Shown here one piece after another: positions 1-5,109 of a DNA stretch of 5,109 nucleotides. The translations under genes were made by a program, and so were the position numbers. Each line of letters begins with the position of its first letter. Within the stretch, counting starts at the first letter, position 1. Origin of the DNA: CANHEE01 sp043777755. GTDB lineage: Bacteria; Bacteroidota; Bacteroidia; Chitinophagales; Saprospiraceae. The stretch is from assembly GCA_043777755.1 (NCBI GenBank), contig JAYWHK010000021.1, forward strand, positions 1 to 5,109. Reading direction: 5' to 3'. The notes under the pieces are model-generated. The model did no database searches. It was not told the DNA's origin and was given only the letters and a program-made list of their open reading frames with translations.

Positions 1-17
1 TTGCAAACACTTAGTTC

Positions 18-48
18 GAGTTCTTTTCGCTATCGCTCAAAGATGACA
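18..48 (-). repeat. Degenerate dispersed intergenic repeat (TGTCATC...GAGCG...TAGCGAA type)
   Basis: Read on the minus strand, this stretch has the words TGTCATC, then GAGCG, then TAGCGAA, followed by AGAACTC. That order and spacing resembles a short repeat common between genes in many Bacteroidota and other bacteria, usually seen as TGTCATCCTGAGCGTAGCGAA. This copy has small insertions relative to that form and lies at the window edge, so its full extent is unknown. The identification is from memory of the family, and there is no second copy in the window to compare. Confidence 0.45.
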
Positions 49-75
49 AAGTGCTGTAGATTCTCTAAAATCCAC

Positions 76-94
76 TTTTACCAAAAGGGTAAAA
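76..94. repeat. Small hairpin, 7-bp stem
   Basis: TTTTACC and GGTAAAA form a perfect 7-bp inverted repeat around a 5-nt AAAAG loop. No T-tract follows on either strand, so a factor-independent terminator is not well supported. It may mark the 3' end of an upstream gene outside the window, but it could equally be chance in AT-rich DNA. Confidence 0.3.
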
Positions 95-182
95 CCTAAC
101 GCAGATGAGTATAAAGTATTACTAATTATGTGAAAAATTTGACGATTTGATATTTTTTTGTAACTATTTATCACTTTTGCAA

Positions 183-282
183 TTTTTCACCACGGAGAAA
201 CAGAGAACACGGAGTTTAGCAAAAAAATTAGCCTGAGGCTAATTTTTTTGCCTCCGTGACCTCCGTTTCTCTGTGGTAAAAA
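183..282. repeat. Long 100-bp inverted repeat (MITE/REP-like palindrome) with CACGGAG words
   Basis: The core is a perfect 15-bp stem: 219-233 pairs with 237-251, around a TGA centre. Outside it, 189-214 pairs with 252-277 over 26 positions with four differences, one of which would be a G-U wobble in RNA. The only break between core and outer stem is a 4-nt TTTA bulge at 215-218. Beyond that, T5 at 183-187 faces A5 at 278-282. The arms are built from repeated words such as CACGGAG and CAGAG, resembling a CACGGAG/CACAGAG intergenic repeat found in many bacterial genomes. It contains no plausible gene. It ends 57 bp before the rodA -7 box, so it could form a cruciform in DNA or, if read through from upstream, a strong RNA hairpin. 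The inverted-repeat geometry is seen directly; mobility is inferred. Confidence 0.85.
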
Positions 283-338
283 TAAAAATCTTCGATTTTT
301 TTCAACGCTAAACAGTTACTTTTTTTTGCAAAAAATAG

Positions 339-346
339 TACCTTTG
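339..346 (+). promoter_or_regulatory. Bacteroidota-type -7 promoter box for rodA
   Basis: TACCTTTG matches the TAnnTTTG -7 consensus of the Bacteroidota primary sigma factor and lies 16 bp before the rodA ATG. The -33 element is poor: no TTG is correctly spaced, the nearest candidate being TTA at 316-318 with a 20-bp spacer. If it is used, the leader is very short, about 10 nt of A-rich sequence with no Shine-Dalgarno, which is normal in this phylum. The same TACCTTTGCA decamer recurs ahead of the kinase gene. Confidence 0.5.
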
Positions 347-362
347 CAAAAAAAGTAAAATT

Positions 363-1778
363 ATGGCAGTAAATCAAAAAGAAGTCAATACCGTAGATTG
401 GGTCACGGCAGCTATTTTCATGGCGTTGGTGTTCATTGGTTGGTTGATGATTTATTCTGTTGGTTATGGGAATACAGGTTATCCACAAGAGTTGGGTGAT
501 TTTATGTTCAATACGCAAATTGGAAAACAAACGATTTGGATAGGCATTTGTACGCTTGCTTTTTTGATAATACAAGTCGTAGATTGGACAGTTTGGCGAA
601 CTTTTGCGTATTTGATCTATATAATAGGAATGATATGTTTGCTTTTAGTACCATTTTTAGGAACAGAAATTAATGGACAACGGGCATGGTTTGCTTTTGG
701 TGGTTTCTCTTTTCAACCTGCCGAATTGGGAAAATTAGGAACAGCATTGGCATTGAGTAGTTACATGAGTAGCTCAACTACACGACTGCAAAACCTACAA
801 TCGCAAGTGATAGCAATTGGTATTTTTATTTTTCCAATGATGCTGATTATGTTGCAGCCTGATGCTGGTTCAGCATTGGTTTTTATGTCTTTTACGATGC
901 TTTTGTTTAGAGAAGGCTTCTCTCCTGCGCCTTATATCTTAGCCATTCTCATGGCTGGTTTATTCATTACTACTTACATTTTTGAGCCATTTCATGTTAG
1001 TTTAATCTTGATTTTGGCTTGTTTTGGCTTATTTATTTGGCAATTTCGTTTGCGACGTTTGTTAAATTTTGGAGGTTTCGCCGTTTGGCTGGCGGTTGTT
1101 GCCTTGTGTGTCTATAACAATGCAGGTTGGTATGTTTGGGGACTTTCGTTGGCAGCTTGTGTAGGTTTGGGTTATTGGCAATTGAAAAATATCAAATTTC
1201 GAGCAGCTTCGCCAATATTGTTTGGGCTTTTGTTGTGTTGTGCTTTCTCATTTTCAACCAATTATGTTACAAGCAGTGTGATGCAAGCACATCAAAGTTT
1301 GCGTATCAAAGTTTGGTTAAAACCCAATGAATGTGACCCAAGGGGAGAGTTGTACAACGTTTTGCAATCTACCATTGCGATTGGCGGTGGCGGTATTGCT
1401 GGCAAAGGTTTTTTGGAAGGAACTATGACCAAATTGAACTATGTACCAGAGCAATCAACGGATTTTATTTTCTGCACCGTTGGCGAAGAACAAGGTTTTA
1501 TAGGAAGCGTCACAGTGATTATTTTATTTTTCTTACTTTTATACCGTATTATAGATTTGGCAGAACGCCAACGCTCGAATTTCTCTCGCTATTATGCGTA
1601 CTGCGTTGCAGGTATTATTTTTACGCACTTTTTGATAAATATTGGTATGACCATGGGGCTTTTTCCCATTATTGGAATCCCATTGCCTTTTATCAGCAAA
1701 GGCGGTTCTTCCCTTTTAGGATTTACTGCGATGATGGCTATTTTGATAAAATTGGATAGCTATCGTTATTCAGTGTAG
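363..1778 (+). CDS. rodA: RodA, SEDS-family peptidoglycan glycosyltransferase (rod shape-determining protein)
   Basis: This integral membrane protein of 471 residues should polymerise lipid II into glycan strands during cell elongation, working with a class B penicillin-binding protein in the inner membrane. SEDS hallmarks appear in order: NGQRAWF (104-110), FQPAELGKL (117-125), QPDAGSAL (165-172), a KPNECDPRGELYN loop (320-332), VPEQSTDFIF (361-370), GEEQGF (374-379) and PLPFISKGGSS (441-451). Asp325 aligns with the essential extracytoplasmic aspartate of the family. Many hydrophobic segments span the chain. It is longer than the roughly 370-residue enterobacterial RodA, mainly from extra hydrophobic sequence at about 190-300, as is usual in Bacteroidota. 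FtsW is less likely because the C-terminal motif is the RodA form, GIPLPFxSxGGSS. The ATG follows an A-rich leader and -7 box. Small departures are AIGGGG where relatives have AIGSGG, and Lys446 where Tyr is usual. No penicillin-binding protein gene lies in the window. Confidence 0.93.
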   Translation: MAVNQKEVNTVDWVTAAIFMALVFIGWLMIYSVGYGNTGYPQELGDFMFNTQIGKQTIWIGICTLAFLIIQVVDWTVWRTFAYLIYIIGMICLLLVPFLGTEINGQRAWFAFGGFSFQPAELGKLGTALALSSYMSSSTTRLQNLQSQVIAIGIFIFPMMLIMLQPDAGSALVFMSFTMLLFREGFSPAPYILAILMAGLFITTYIFEPFHVSLILILACFGLFIWQFRLRRLLNFGGFAVWLAVVALCVYNNAGWYVWGLSLAACVGLGYWQLKNIKFRAASPILFGLLLCCAFSFSTNYVTSSVMQAHQSLRIKVWLKPNECDPRGELYNVLQSTIAIGGGGIAGKGFLEGTMTKLNYVPEQSTDFIFCTVGEEQGFIGSVTVIILFFLLLYRIIDLAERQRSNFSRYYAYCVAGIIFTHFLINIGMTMGLFPIIGIPLPFISKGGSSLLGFTAMMAILIKLDSYRYSV

Positions 1779-1796
1779 AAATTCCAAGGGAATTGT

Positions 1797-1804
1797 TACC
1801 TTTG
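1797..1804 (+). promoter_or_regulatory. Bacteroidota-type -7 promoter box for the PfkB-family kinase
   Basis: TACCTTTG fits TAnnTTTG and is followed by CA, matching the decamer ahead of rodA. It lies 18 bp after the rodA stop and 50 bp before the kinase ATG, giving a leader of about 45 nt that is almost entirely A and T. No good -33 TTG is found at the expected spacing. The box suggests the kinase can be transcribed independently, although read-through from rodA is possible because no terminator is visible in the gap. Confidence 0.5.
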
Positions 1805-1854
1805 CAGCCAAAATTGAAATATTTATTTTTTATTATTTATAAAAATCATTGATA

Positions 1855-2766
1855 ATGAGTTTATTAACAGTTGGAACAGTAGCTTTTGACGATATTCAGA
1901 CCCCTTACGGTCATGCTAAAAAAGTAGTTGGTGGTGCTTGTACCTATATTTCTATTGCAGCTTCTTATTTTACTAAGGACATCAACCTTTCCGCAGTGAT
2001 TGGTGATGATTTTCCAAAACGTGAACTGACGTATTTGGAAAAGCGTGGTGTAAATCTTGATGGTTTGCAAATCAAAAAAGGTGAAAAATCTTTCTTTTGG
2101 GCAGGTCGTTACCACGACAATATGAACGGTCGTGATACTTTAGACACACAATTGAACGTTTTGGCGGATTTTAATCCAATTTTGCCAGACAGTTACAAAA
2201 ATTCAGAATACATCATGTTGGGTAATTTGACACCAACAATCCAAATGCAGGTATTGGATCAATTGACCAGCAAACCTAAGTTGGTCGTTTTAGATACGAT
2301 GAATTTTTGGATGGACATCGCCATGGACGATTTGAAAAAAGTCTTGAAACGTGTTGATGTTTTGACCATCAACGATGAAGAAGCTCGCCAATTGTCAGGT
2401 GAATTTTCTTTGCTCAAAGCAGCGAATAAAATTTTGAGCGAAATGGGTCCAAAATTCTTAATCATCAAAAAAGGTGAACATGGTGCAATGCTTTTTGGCG
2501 AAGGTCAGATGTTCTCTTGTCCAGCCTTATTGTTGCCACAAGTAACTGACCCTACGGGTGCAGGCGATACTTTTGCAGGTGGATTTATTGGTTATTTGGC
2601 AAAAACAGGCGATATTTCATTCAAAAATATGAAAAAAGCAATTGTTCATGGTTCTGCAATGGCTTCTTTTTGTGTAGAAGAATTTAGCATTACAGCATTG
2701 AAAAAATTGAAAAATTCAGATATTAAAGCTCGTGTAAAGCAATTTGCGGACATGACGAAGTTTTAA
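1855..2766 (+). CDS. PfkB/ribokinase-family carbohydrate or nucleoside kinase
   Basis: This is a cytoplasmic ATP-dependent kinase of 303 residues, the usual length for the ribokinase superfamily. The N-terminal half binds substrate, with the GGACTYIS glycine pair at 26-33 and a conserved GDD at 50-52. NDEE at 173-176 is the NxxE motif used in Mg/phosphate handling. DPTGAGDTFAGGF at 232-244 is the PfkB signature 2 anion hole, with Asp238 as catalytic base. The sugar specificity cannot be read from the sequence; ribokinase, fructokinase and adenosine-kinase-like activities are all possible. The ATG at 1855 is preferred: a TTG two codons upstream at 1849 is in frame but adds only two residues, and the family alignment begins at MSLLTVGTVA. 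It follows rodA by 76 bp with its own promoter-like box, and it converges on the oxidoreductase gene downstream. Confidence 0.9.
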   Translation: MSLLTVGTVAFDDIQTPYGHAKKVVGGACTYISIAASYFTKDINLSAVIGDDFPKRELTYLEKRGVNLDGLQIKKGEKSFFWAGRYHDNMNGRDTLDTQLNVLADFNPILPDSYKNSEYIMLGNLTPTIQMQVLDQLTSKPKLVVLDTMNFWMDIAMDDLKKVLKRVDVLTINDEEARQLSGEFSLLKAANKILSEMGPKFLIIKKGEHGAMLFGEGQMFSCPALLLPQVTDPTGAGDTFAGGFIGYLAKTGDISFKNMKKAIVHGSAMASFCVEEFSITALKKLKNSDIKARVKQFADMTKF

Positions 2767-2831
2767 GTAATATACACAACGGGTATTGGTTATTAGATAT
2801 TAAAGATATTGCAAACGCTTGGTGTTCAATG

Positions 2832-2849
2832 TTTTGCATAAATGCAAAA
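2832..2849. terminator. Short AT-rich hairpin, possible bidirectional terminator
   Basis: TTTTGCAT and ATGCAAAA form a perfect 8-bp inverted repeat around AA, 65 bp after the kinase stop codon. The stem carries A-runs and T-runs at its base, so on either strand it ends in a short stem-embedded homopolymer. It has only two G-C pairs, so it is weak. Its position between convergent genes favours a terminator role but does not prove it. Confidence 0.3.
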
Positions 2850-2873
2850 TCCCAAAACCACTTTCCGACGTGT

Positions 2874-2901
2874 ATATGTACGAAGTGATATGTACGATGT
2901 G
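2874..2901 (+). repeat. Tandem 14-bp direct repeat with GTACGA core
   Basis: ATATGTACGAAGTG at 2874-2887 is followed immediately by ATATGTACGATGTG at 2888-2901, differing at one base. Related inverted words follow at 2916-2927 (CACATCGTACAT) and, more degenerate, up to CTCGTAC at 2941-2947. The group resembles the tacgatg/tacgaag strings that fill intergenic gaps in many Bacteroidota genomes. No coding role is apparent. Confidence 0.75.
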
Positions 2902-2928
2902 TAAAAAAATATTTGCACATCGTACATA
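2889..2928. repeat. 13-bp perfect inverted repeat, possible bidirectional terminator
   Basis: TATGTACGATGTG (2889-2901) and CACATCGTACATA (2916-2928) are exact reverse complements around a 14-nt A/T-rich loop that can itself extend the stem by a few pairs. The near arm begins 21 bp after the oxidoreductase stop on the minus strand. There is no T-tract directly after the stem on either strand; a run of seven T on the minus strand lies inside the loop. It could stop transcription or protect mRNA 3' ends of both convergent genes, or simply be a repeat copy in opposite orientation. Confidence 0.7.
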
Positions 2929-2949
2929 ATTACATCATACCTCGTACTT

Positions 2950-3678
2950 TTATCCATACAACTCATATTTAACTTGCGGTTTTTCACAACCCATTTTTAT
3001 CAGCAAATTTGCCACTGCTTCGTCAATCATCGCACTCCAACCACACAGCATAAATTGCACATTTTGATGCTTGTTTTCATATTTTTTCAAATAAATATCG
3101 TGTACATAACCGTGGTGGATATTTTCTAATTTTTCTCTTGAAAGCGCAATGTCATACATGAAATTTGGGAAATGTTGTGCCAAATCTTCTAATTCTTGGC
3201 GGTACAAAATGTCTTTTTCGTAGCGACAACCAAAAATCAAATGAAAATTAGGCATTTTTTTTTCTTTTTCTAAAAAAAAACCTTGCAACATACTGCGAAA
3301 TGGCGCAACGCCCGTTCCCGTACAAATCATTACCACATCATTTTCCTGTTTTTCAGCAAGGCAAAAGTTTCCGTCTGGCCCTTTGAATTTTAGCAAAGTG
3401 CCAATGGTTGCTTCATCAAAAAGGTAAGTCGTTCCCAATCCTCCTTCCAAACGTCCAATGCAAAATTCCAACATCAGATTACCTGCTGGCGCACTCGCAA
3501 TCGAATAACTCCGCCAACGCTGCAATCTTTTCTCGCCAATAGGCAAATCCATCGTCACGAACTGACCAGCTCGAAAATCAAAATTTTCAACATCTTGCAA
3601 TTCCACATAAAAACGCTTCACTGTTGGCGTTTCGTCTGTTATTCTGACGATTTTTCCGTTATACCAAGTCGTAGCCAT
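2950..3678 (-). CDS. FAD-dependent NAD(P)H oxidoreductase, ferredoxin-NADP reductase type
   Basis: This soluble flavoprotein of 242 residues should move electrons between NAD(P)H and a small redox partner such as ferredoxin or flavodoxin. The N-terminal FAD-binding barrel (about 1-105) has RSYS at 56-59, which contacts the flavin, GGLGTTYL at 79-86 for the FAD phosphates and GPDGNF at 100-105. The C-terminal nucleotide-binding domain has CTGTGVAPFRSM at 119-130, FGCRYEKDILY at 149-159 and MLCGWSAMIDEA at 210-221. The length equals a minimal two-domain reductase; no 2Fe-2S ferredoxin domain is attached, so the partner is separate and unknown. It is the second gene after phoH, 5 bp beyond its stop, so the two are probably cotranscribed. 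The coding strand holds a run of nine T (GFFL) and one of nine A (EKKM) within 26 bases at 3255-3280, but the frame is intact. NADH versus NADPH preference is not decided. Confidence 0.9.
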   Translation of the reverse strand: MATTWYNGKIVRITDETPTVKRFYVELQDVENFDFRAGQFVTMDLPIGEKRLQRWRSYSIASAPAGNLMLEFCIGRLEGGLGTTYLFDEATIGTLLKFKGPDGNFCLAEKQENDVVMICTGTGVAPFRSMLQGFFLEKEKKMPNFHLIFGCRYEKDILYRQELEDLAQHFPNFMYDIALSREKLENIHHGYVHDIYLKKYENKHQNVQFMLCGWSAMIDEAVANLLIKMGCEKPQVKYELYG

Positions 3679-3683
3679 AGCGA

Positions 3684-3836
3684 TTAATGATTCGTGATAT
3701 GCTTATCGTCGTTCACAATCGTTGTTTCGTTGTTCGTAATAAACTGGCTTGCATTGGTATTGTCCGCTGTGCGTTGTTCACTATTTCCCGAGTTGGAATT
3801 GTTCACTGTTCGTTGTTCATTGTTCACTGAATTTTG
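3684..3836 (-). repeat. Intergenic-type tandem repeats forming the PhoH C-terminal tail
   Basis: On the coding strand this stretch is made of words such as GTGAACAA, GAACAACGAAC and CACGAATCATTAATC. Two units can be aligned: 3798-3828 and 3759-3782, whose first 24 bases agree at 19 positions and which both give EQRT in protein (NNEQRTVNN, NSEQRTADN). A third, more degenerate block covers about 3708-3740, and an ITNH-coding word sits at the stop. Such strings are familiar as noncoding fillers between Bacteroidota genes. Here they lie inside the reading frame and encode residues 331-380 of PhoH. Confidence 0.7.
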
Positions 3837-4826
3837 CTCTCTTGCTTTTCTCTGTGCTTCTTTGCGTTTAGCTTCTTCCACTTCTGCACGATCATACGCA
3901 CGGAGAATTTCTTTCACCAAACGGTGACGAACCACATCTTCAATATTAAGATGCGTCACAGCAATGCCGTCAATGTTGCTAAAAAGCTCAATCGCTTGTT
4001 TCAGACCTGATTTATGGTGTCCAGGCAAGTCGATTTGCGACAAATCGCCCGTAATAATGCACTTCGCCGAAGGCCCTAAACGGGTCAAAAACATTTTCAA
4101 CTGCAAAGGCGTTGCATTTTGTGCTTCATCTAAAATAATAAAAGCGTTGTCCAAGGTGCGACCACGCATATACGCCAAAGGCGCAATTTCGATGGTGCGA
4201 TTTTCTTGAAAAAAAGCTAATTTTTCAGAAGGAAAAAGGTCGTCGAGCGCATCGTACAAAGGACGAAGATAAGGGTCAATTTTTTCCTTCAAATCGCCAG
4301 GCAAAAAACCAAGATTCTCGCCCGCTTCGACGGCAGGACGAGTCAAAATAATTTTTTTAACCAATTTATTTTTCAAAGCACGAACCGCCAACGCAACAGC
4401 AACGTAAGTTTTGCCTGTTCCTGCGGGACCAATTGCGAACACAATATCATTGTTATCGACAGCATCGACCAGTTTTTTCTGGTTGTGCGTCTTTGCTTTG
4501 ATAGGTTTTCCATCACGACCATACACAATCGTAGCGTCAGGATTCGAGTCAGGAATACGGACATCAAAAGGGTTTTCGCCTTTCAACATATCTTCAATGC
4601 TTTGAAAAGGCAATTTTTTATGCTCTTTCAACATTCGTATCATCAGCTCAAACTTTGCTTTGGCATTTTGAGCTTCTTTTTTATCGCCACTCAATTTTAG
4701 GACATTGCCCCGAGCCGTAAAAGTCACATTCGGAAATGCGTTACGGAGAAGATTCAATTTGACGTTGTTTTCACCCAACAATTCCAACAAATCAACGTCG
4801 TCAAAAGTTAAATTAATTTCGCTCAA
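3684..4826 (-). CDS. phoH: PhoH/YbeZ-family P-loop ATPase with repeat-derived C-terminal tail
   Basis: This is a cytoplasmic ATPase of 380 residues. Family members are RecA-like NTPases linked to RNA metabolism, and the E. coli homologue YbeZ works with the endoribonuclease YbeY. The N-terminal 90 residues look like the KH-like domain of the family (ARGNVLKLSG at 38-47). The ATPase domain runs from about 112 to 315, with Walker A GPAGTGKT at 133-140, TRPAVEAGENLGFLPG at 162-177, Walker B IILDEAQN at 230-237, TGDLSQIDLP at 259-268 and the final DVVRHRLVKEIL at 297-308. After a charged segment (314-330), residues 331-380 are low-complexity Asn/Glu/Thr sequence encoded by intergenic-type repeats, making it longer than the usual 310-340 residues. 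The start is TTG at 4826: an in-frame stop lies at 4878-4880, no ATG or GTG occurs between, and the first internal ATG (residue 62) would remove half the N-terminal domain. It probably leads an operon with the downstream reductase. Confidence 0.92.
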   Translation of the reverse strand: MSEINLTFDDVDLLELLGENNVKLNLLRNAFPNVTFTARGNVLKLSGDKKEAQNAKAKFELMIRMLKEHKKLPFQSIEDMLKGENPFDVRIPDSNPDATIVYGRDGKPIKAKTHNQKKLVDAVDNNDIVFAIGPAGTGKTYVAVALAVRALKNKLVKKIILTRPAVEAGENLGFLPGDLKEKIDPYLRPLYDALDDLFPSEKLAFFQENRTIEIAPLAYMRGRTLDNAFIILDEAQNATPLQLKMFLTRLGPSAKCIITGDLSQIDLPGHHKSGLKQAIELFSNIDGIAVTHLNIEDVVRHRLVKEILRAYDRAEVEEAKRKEAQRKAREQNSVNNEQRTVNNSNSGNSEQRTADNTNASQFITNNETTIVNDDKHITNH

Positions 4827-4878
4827 ACAGTTGTTTTTTATTTTTTGTAAAAAAAAGGATTTTGCTAAGTCGCAATTT

Positions 4879-4886
4879 CAAACATA
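4879..4886 (-). promoter_or_regulatory. Bacteroidota-type -7 promoter box for phoH
   Basis: On the minus strand this reads TATGTTTG, a full match to TAnnTTTG, 52 bp before the TTG start of phoH. At the -33 spacing only a T-rich stretch (plus-strand A-run 4905-4909) is present rather than a clear TTG. The resulting leader, about 45 nt, is A-rich near the start codon and has no Shine-Dalgarno. It would drive both phoH and the reductase gene. Confidence 0.45.
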
Positions 4887-5063
4887 TATACAAAAGAAAG
4901 TGGTAAAAAGTTTCTTTAAATTGAAATAAAAAAATACCAACTATCGGTTTTACTTTTTTTACTCCTGCTGTTCCAATGTTAATCAGAATTTTGGGAATTA
5001 AGGTTTAATACCACTGTTGAGCGGCACGAAAAATGTAAGTGCAACGAAATCATAAAAAAAGCG

Positions 5064-5071
5064 TAATTTTG
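5064..5071 (+). promoter_or_regulatory. Bacteroidota-type -7 promoter box for the gene leaving the window
   Basis: TAATTTTG matches TAnnTTTG and lies 21 bp before the ATG at 5093. No correctly spaced TTG is seen for -33. With the phoH box on the other strand it makes 4879-5071 a divergent promoter region. The remaining sequence between the two boxes shows no gene and no clear operator. Confidence 0.45.
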
Positions 5072-5092
5072 AGTTATCAAACGAAAAAAATT

Positions 5093-5109
5093 ATGCAAGA
5101 AACAGTATT
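5093..5109 (+). CDS. Start of an unidentified gene, cut by the window end
   Basis: An ATG follows an A-rich leader (ACGAAAAAAATT) typical of Bacteroidota start sites and a -7 box 21 bp upstream. Only five codons are visible, MQETV, then two bases, far too few to assign a family. Support comes wholly from the upstream signals and the divergent layout relative to phoH. Confidence 0.4.

Larger units (their letters stand above)
2767..2949. other. Convergent intergenic region with repeats and hairpins, no gene
   Basis: This gap separates the ends of two genes that face each other, so it should hold terminators for both. It contains an 8-bp hairpin (2832-2849), a tandem direct repeat (2874-2901) and a larger inverted repeat (2889-2928). 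Neither hairpin is the GC-rich stem plus T-tract of a textbook terminator, so how transcription ends here is unclear. I see no coding potential on either strand beyond antisense overlap. Confidence 0.6.

Noticed and set aside
1..108. Open plus-strand frame from the window edge to a stop at 106-108, possible tail of an upstream gene
   Set aside because: It translates through the TGTCATC-type repeat and the hairpin, has no recognisable sequence, and 35 codons open from an edge is expected by chance.
172..179. CACTTTTG as a -7 box reading toward the palindrome
   Set aside because: Lacks the TA of TAnnTTTG and has no correctly spaced TTG; too weak to call a promoter for a noncoding RNA.
228..575. 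115-codon open frame on the minus strand covering the palindrome and the start of rodA
   Set aside because: It is antisense to conserved RodA sequence and its N-terminal half is the mirror of rodA codons; its C-terminal part is the translated CACGGAG repeat. No family resemblance.
1127..1330. 67-codon plus-strand frame inside rodA
   Set aside because: Overlaps conserved-frame RodA in another frame with no start signals of its own.
1849..1854. TTG start two codons upstream of the kinase ATG
   Set aside because: It is in frame but adds only two residues; the ATG at 1855 fits the family N-terminus and is the ordinary choice.
3255..3280. Programmed frameshift site in the reductase gene
   Set aside because: The gene reads through in one frame to a normal C-terminus, and no alternative product of meaningful length is evident, so recoding is not needed.
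3684..3840. Tandem repeats considered as a CRISPR array
   Set aside because: Units are short, degenerate and contiguous, without constant-length unique spacers, and they lie in an open reading frame.
4705..4929. 74-codon plus-strand frame antisense to the phoH 5' end
   Set aside because: Mirror of conserved PhoH codons and the A/T-rich leader; no promoter box or family resemblance.

Overview
The window looks like a chromosomal core-gene region of a member of the Bacteroidota. Three things suggest this. The DNA is AT-rich. Start codons lack Shine-Dalgarno sequences and are preceded by A/T-rich leaders. TAnnTTTG boxes, the -7 element of the Bacteroidota primary sigma factor, stand upstream of every gene or likely transcription unit (339-346, 1797-1804, minus-strand 4879-4886, 5064-5071). 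The RodA sequence also has the wording usual in that phylum (VPEQSTDFIFCTVGEEQGF). The genus cannot be read from the sequence.

Layout. Positions 1-362 are intergenic and repeat-rich: a degenerate TGTCATC/GAGCG/TAGCGAA-type dispersed repeat at the edge, a small hairpin, then a striking 100-bp inverted repeat made of CACGGAG-like words just upstream of the rodA promoter. rodA (363-1778, +) encodes the SEDS peptidoglycan glycosyltransferase of cell elongation. After a 76-bp gap with its own promoter-like box comes a PfkB/ribokinase-family sugar or nucleoside kinase (1855-2766, +). A 183-bp convergent intergenic region (2767-2949) carries two hairpins and a cluster of GTACGA-core repeats. On the minus strand, phoH (4826-3684, TTG start) and an FAD/NAD(P)H oxidoreductase of the ferredoxin-NADP reductase type (3678-2950) lie 5 bp apart and probably form an operon. 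Positions 4827-5092 are a divergent promoter region, and a further plus-strand gene begins at 5093 and runs off the window.

The genes are ordinary housekeeping genes with no obvious joint pathway: cell-wall elongation, carbohydrate/nucleoside phosphorylation, RNA-linked ATPase and redox. I see no defence system, mobile element with transposase, CRISPR array or RNA gene. The unusual content is the density of short intergenic-type repeats. Three or four unrelated families occur in 5 kb, and one of them appears to have become the coding sequence for the 50-residue C-terminal tail of PhoH, filling the space up to the next gene.
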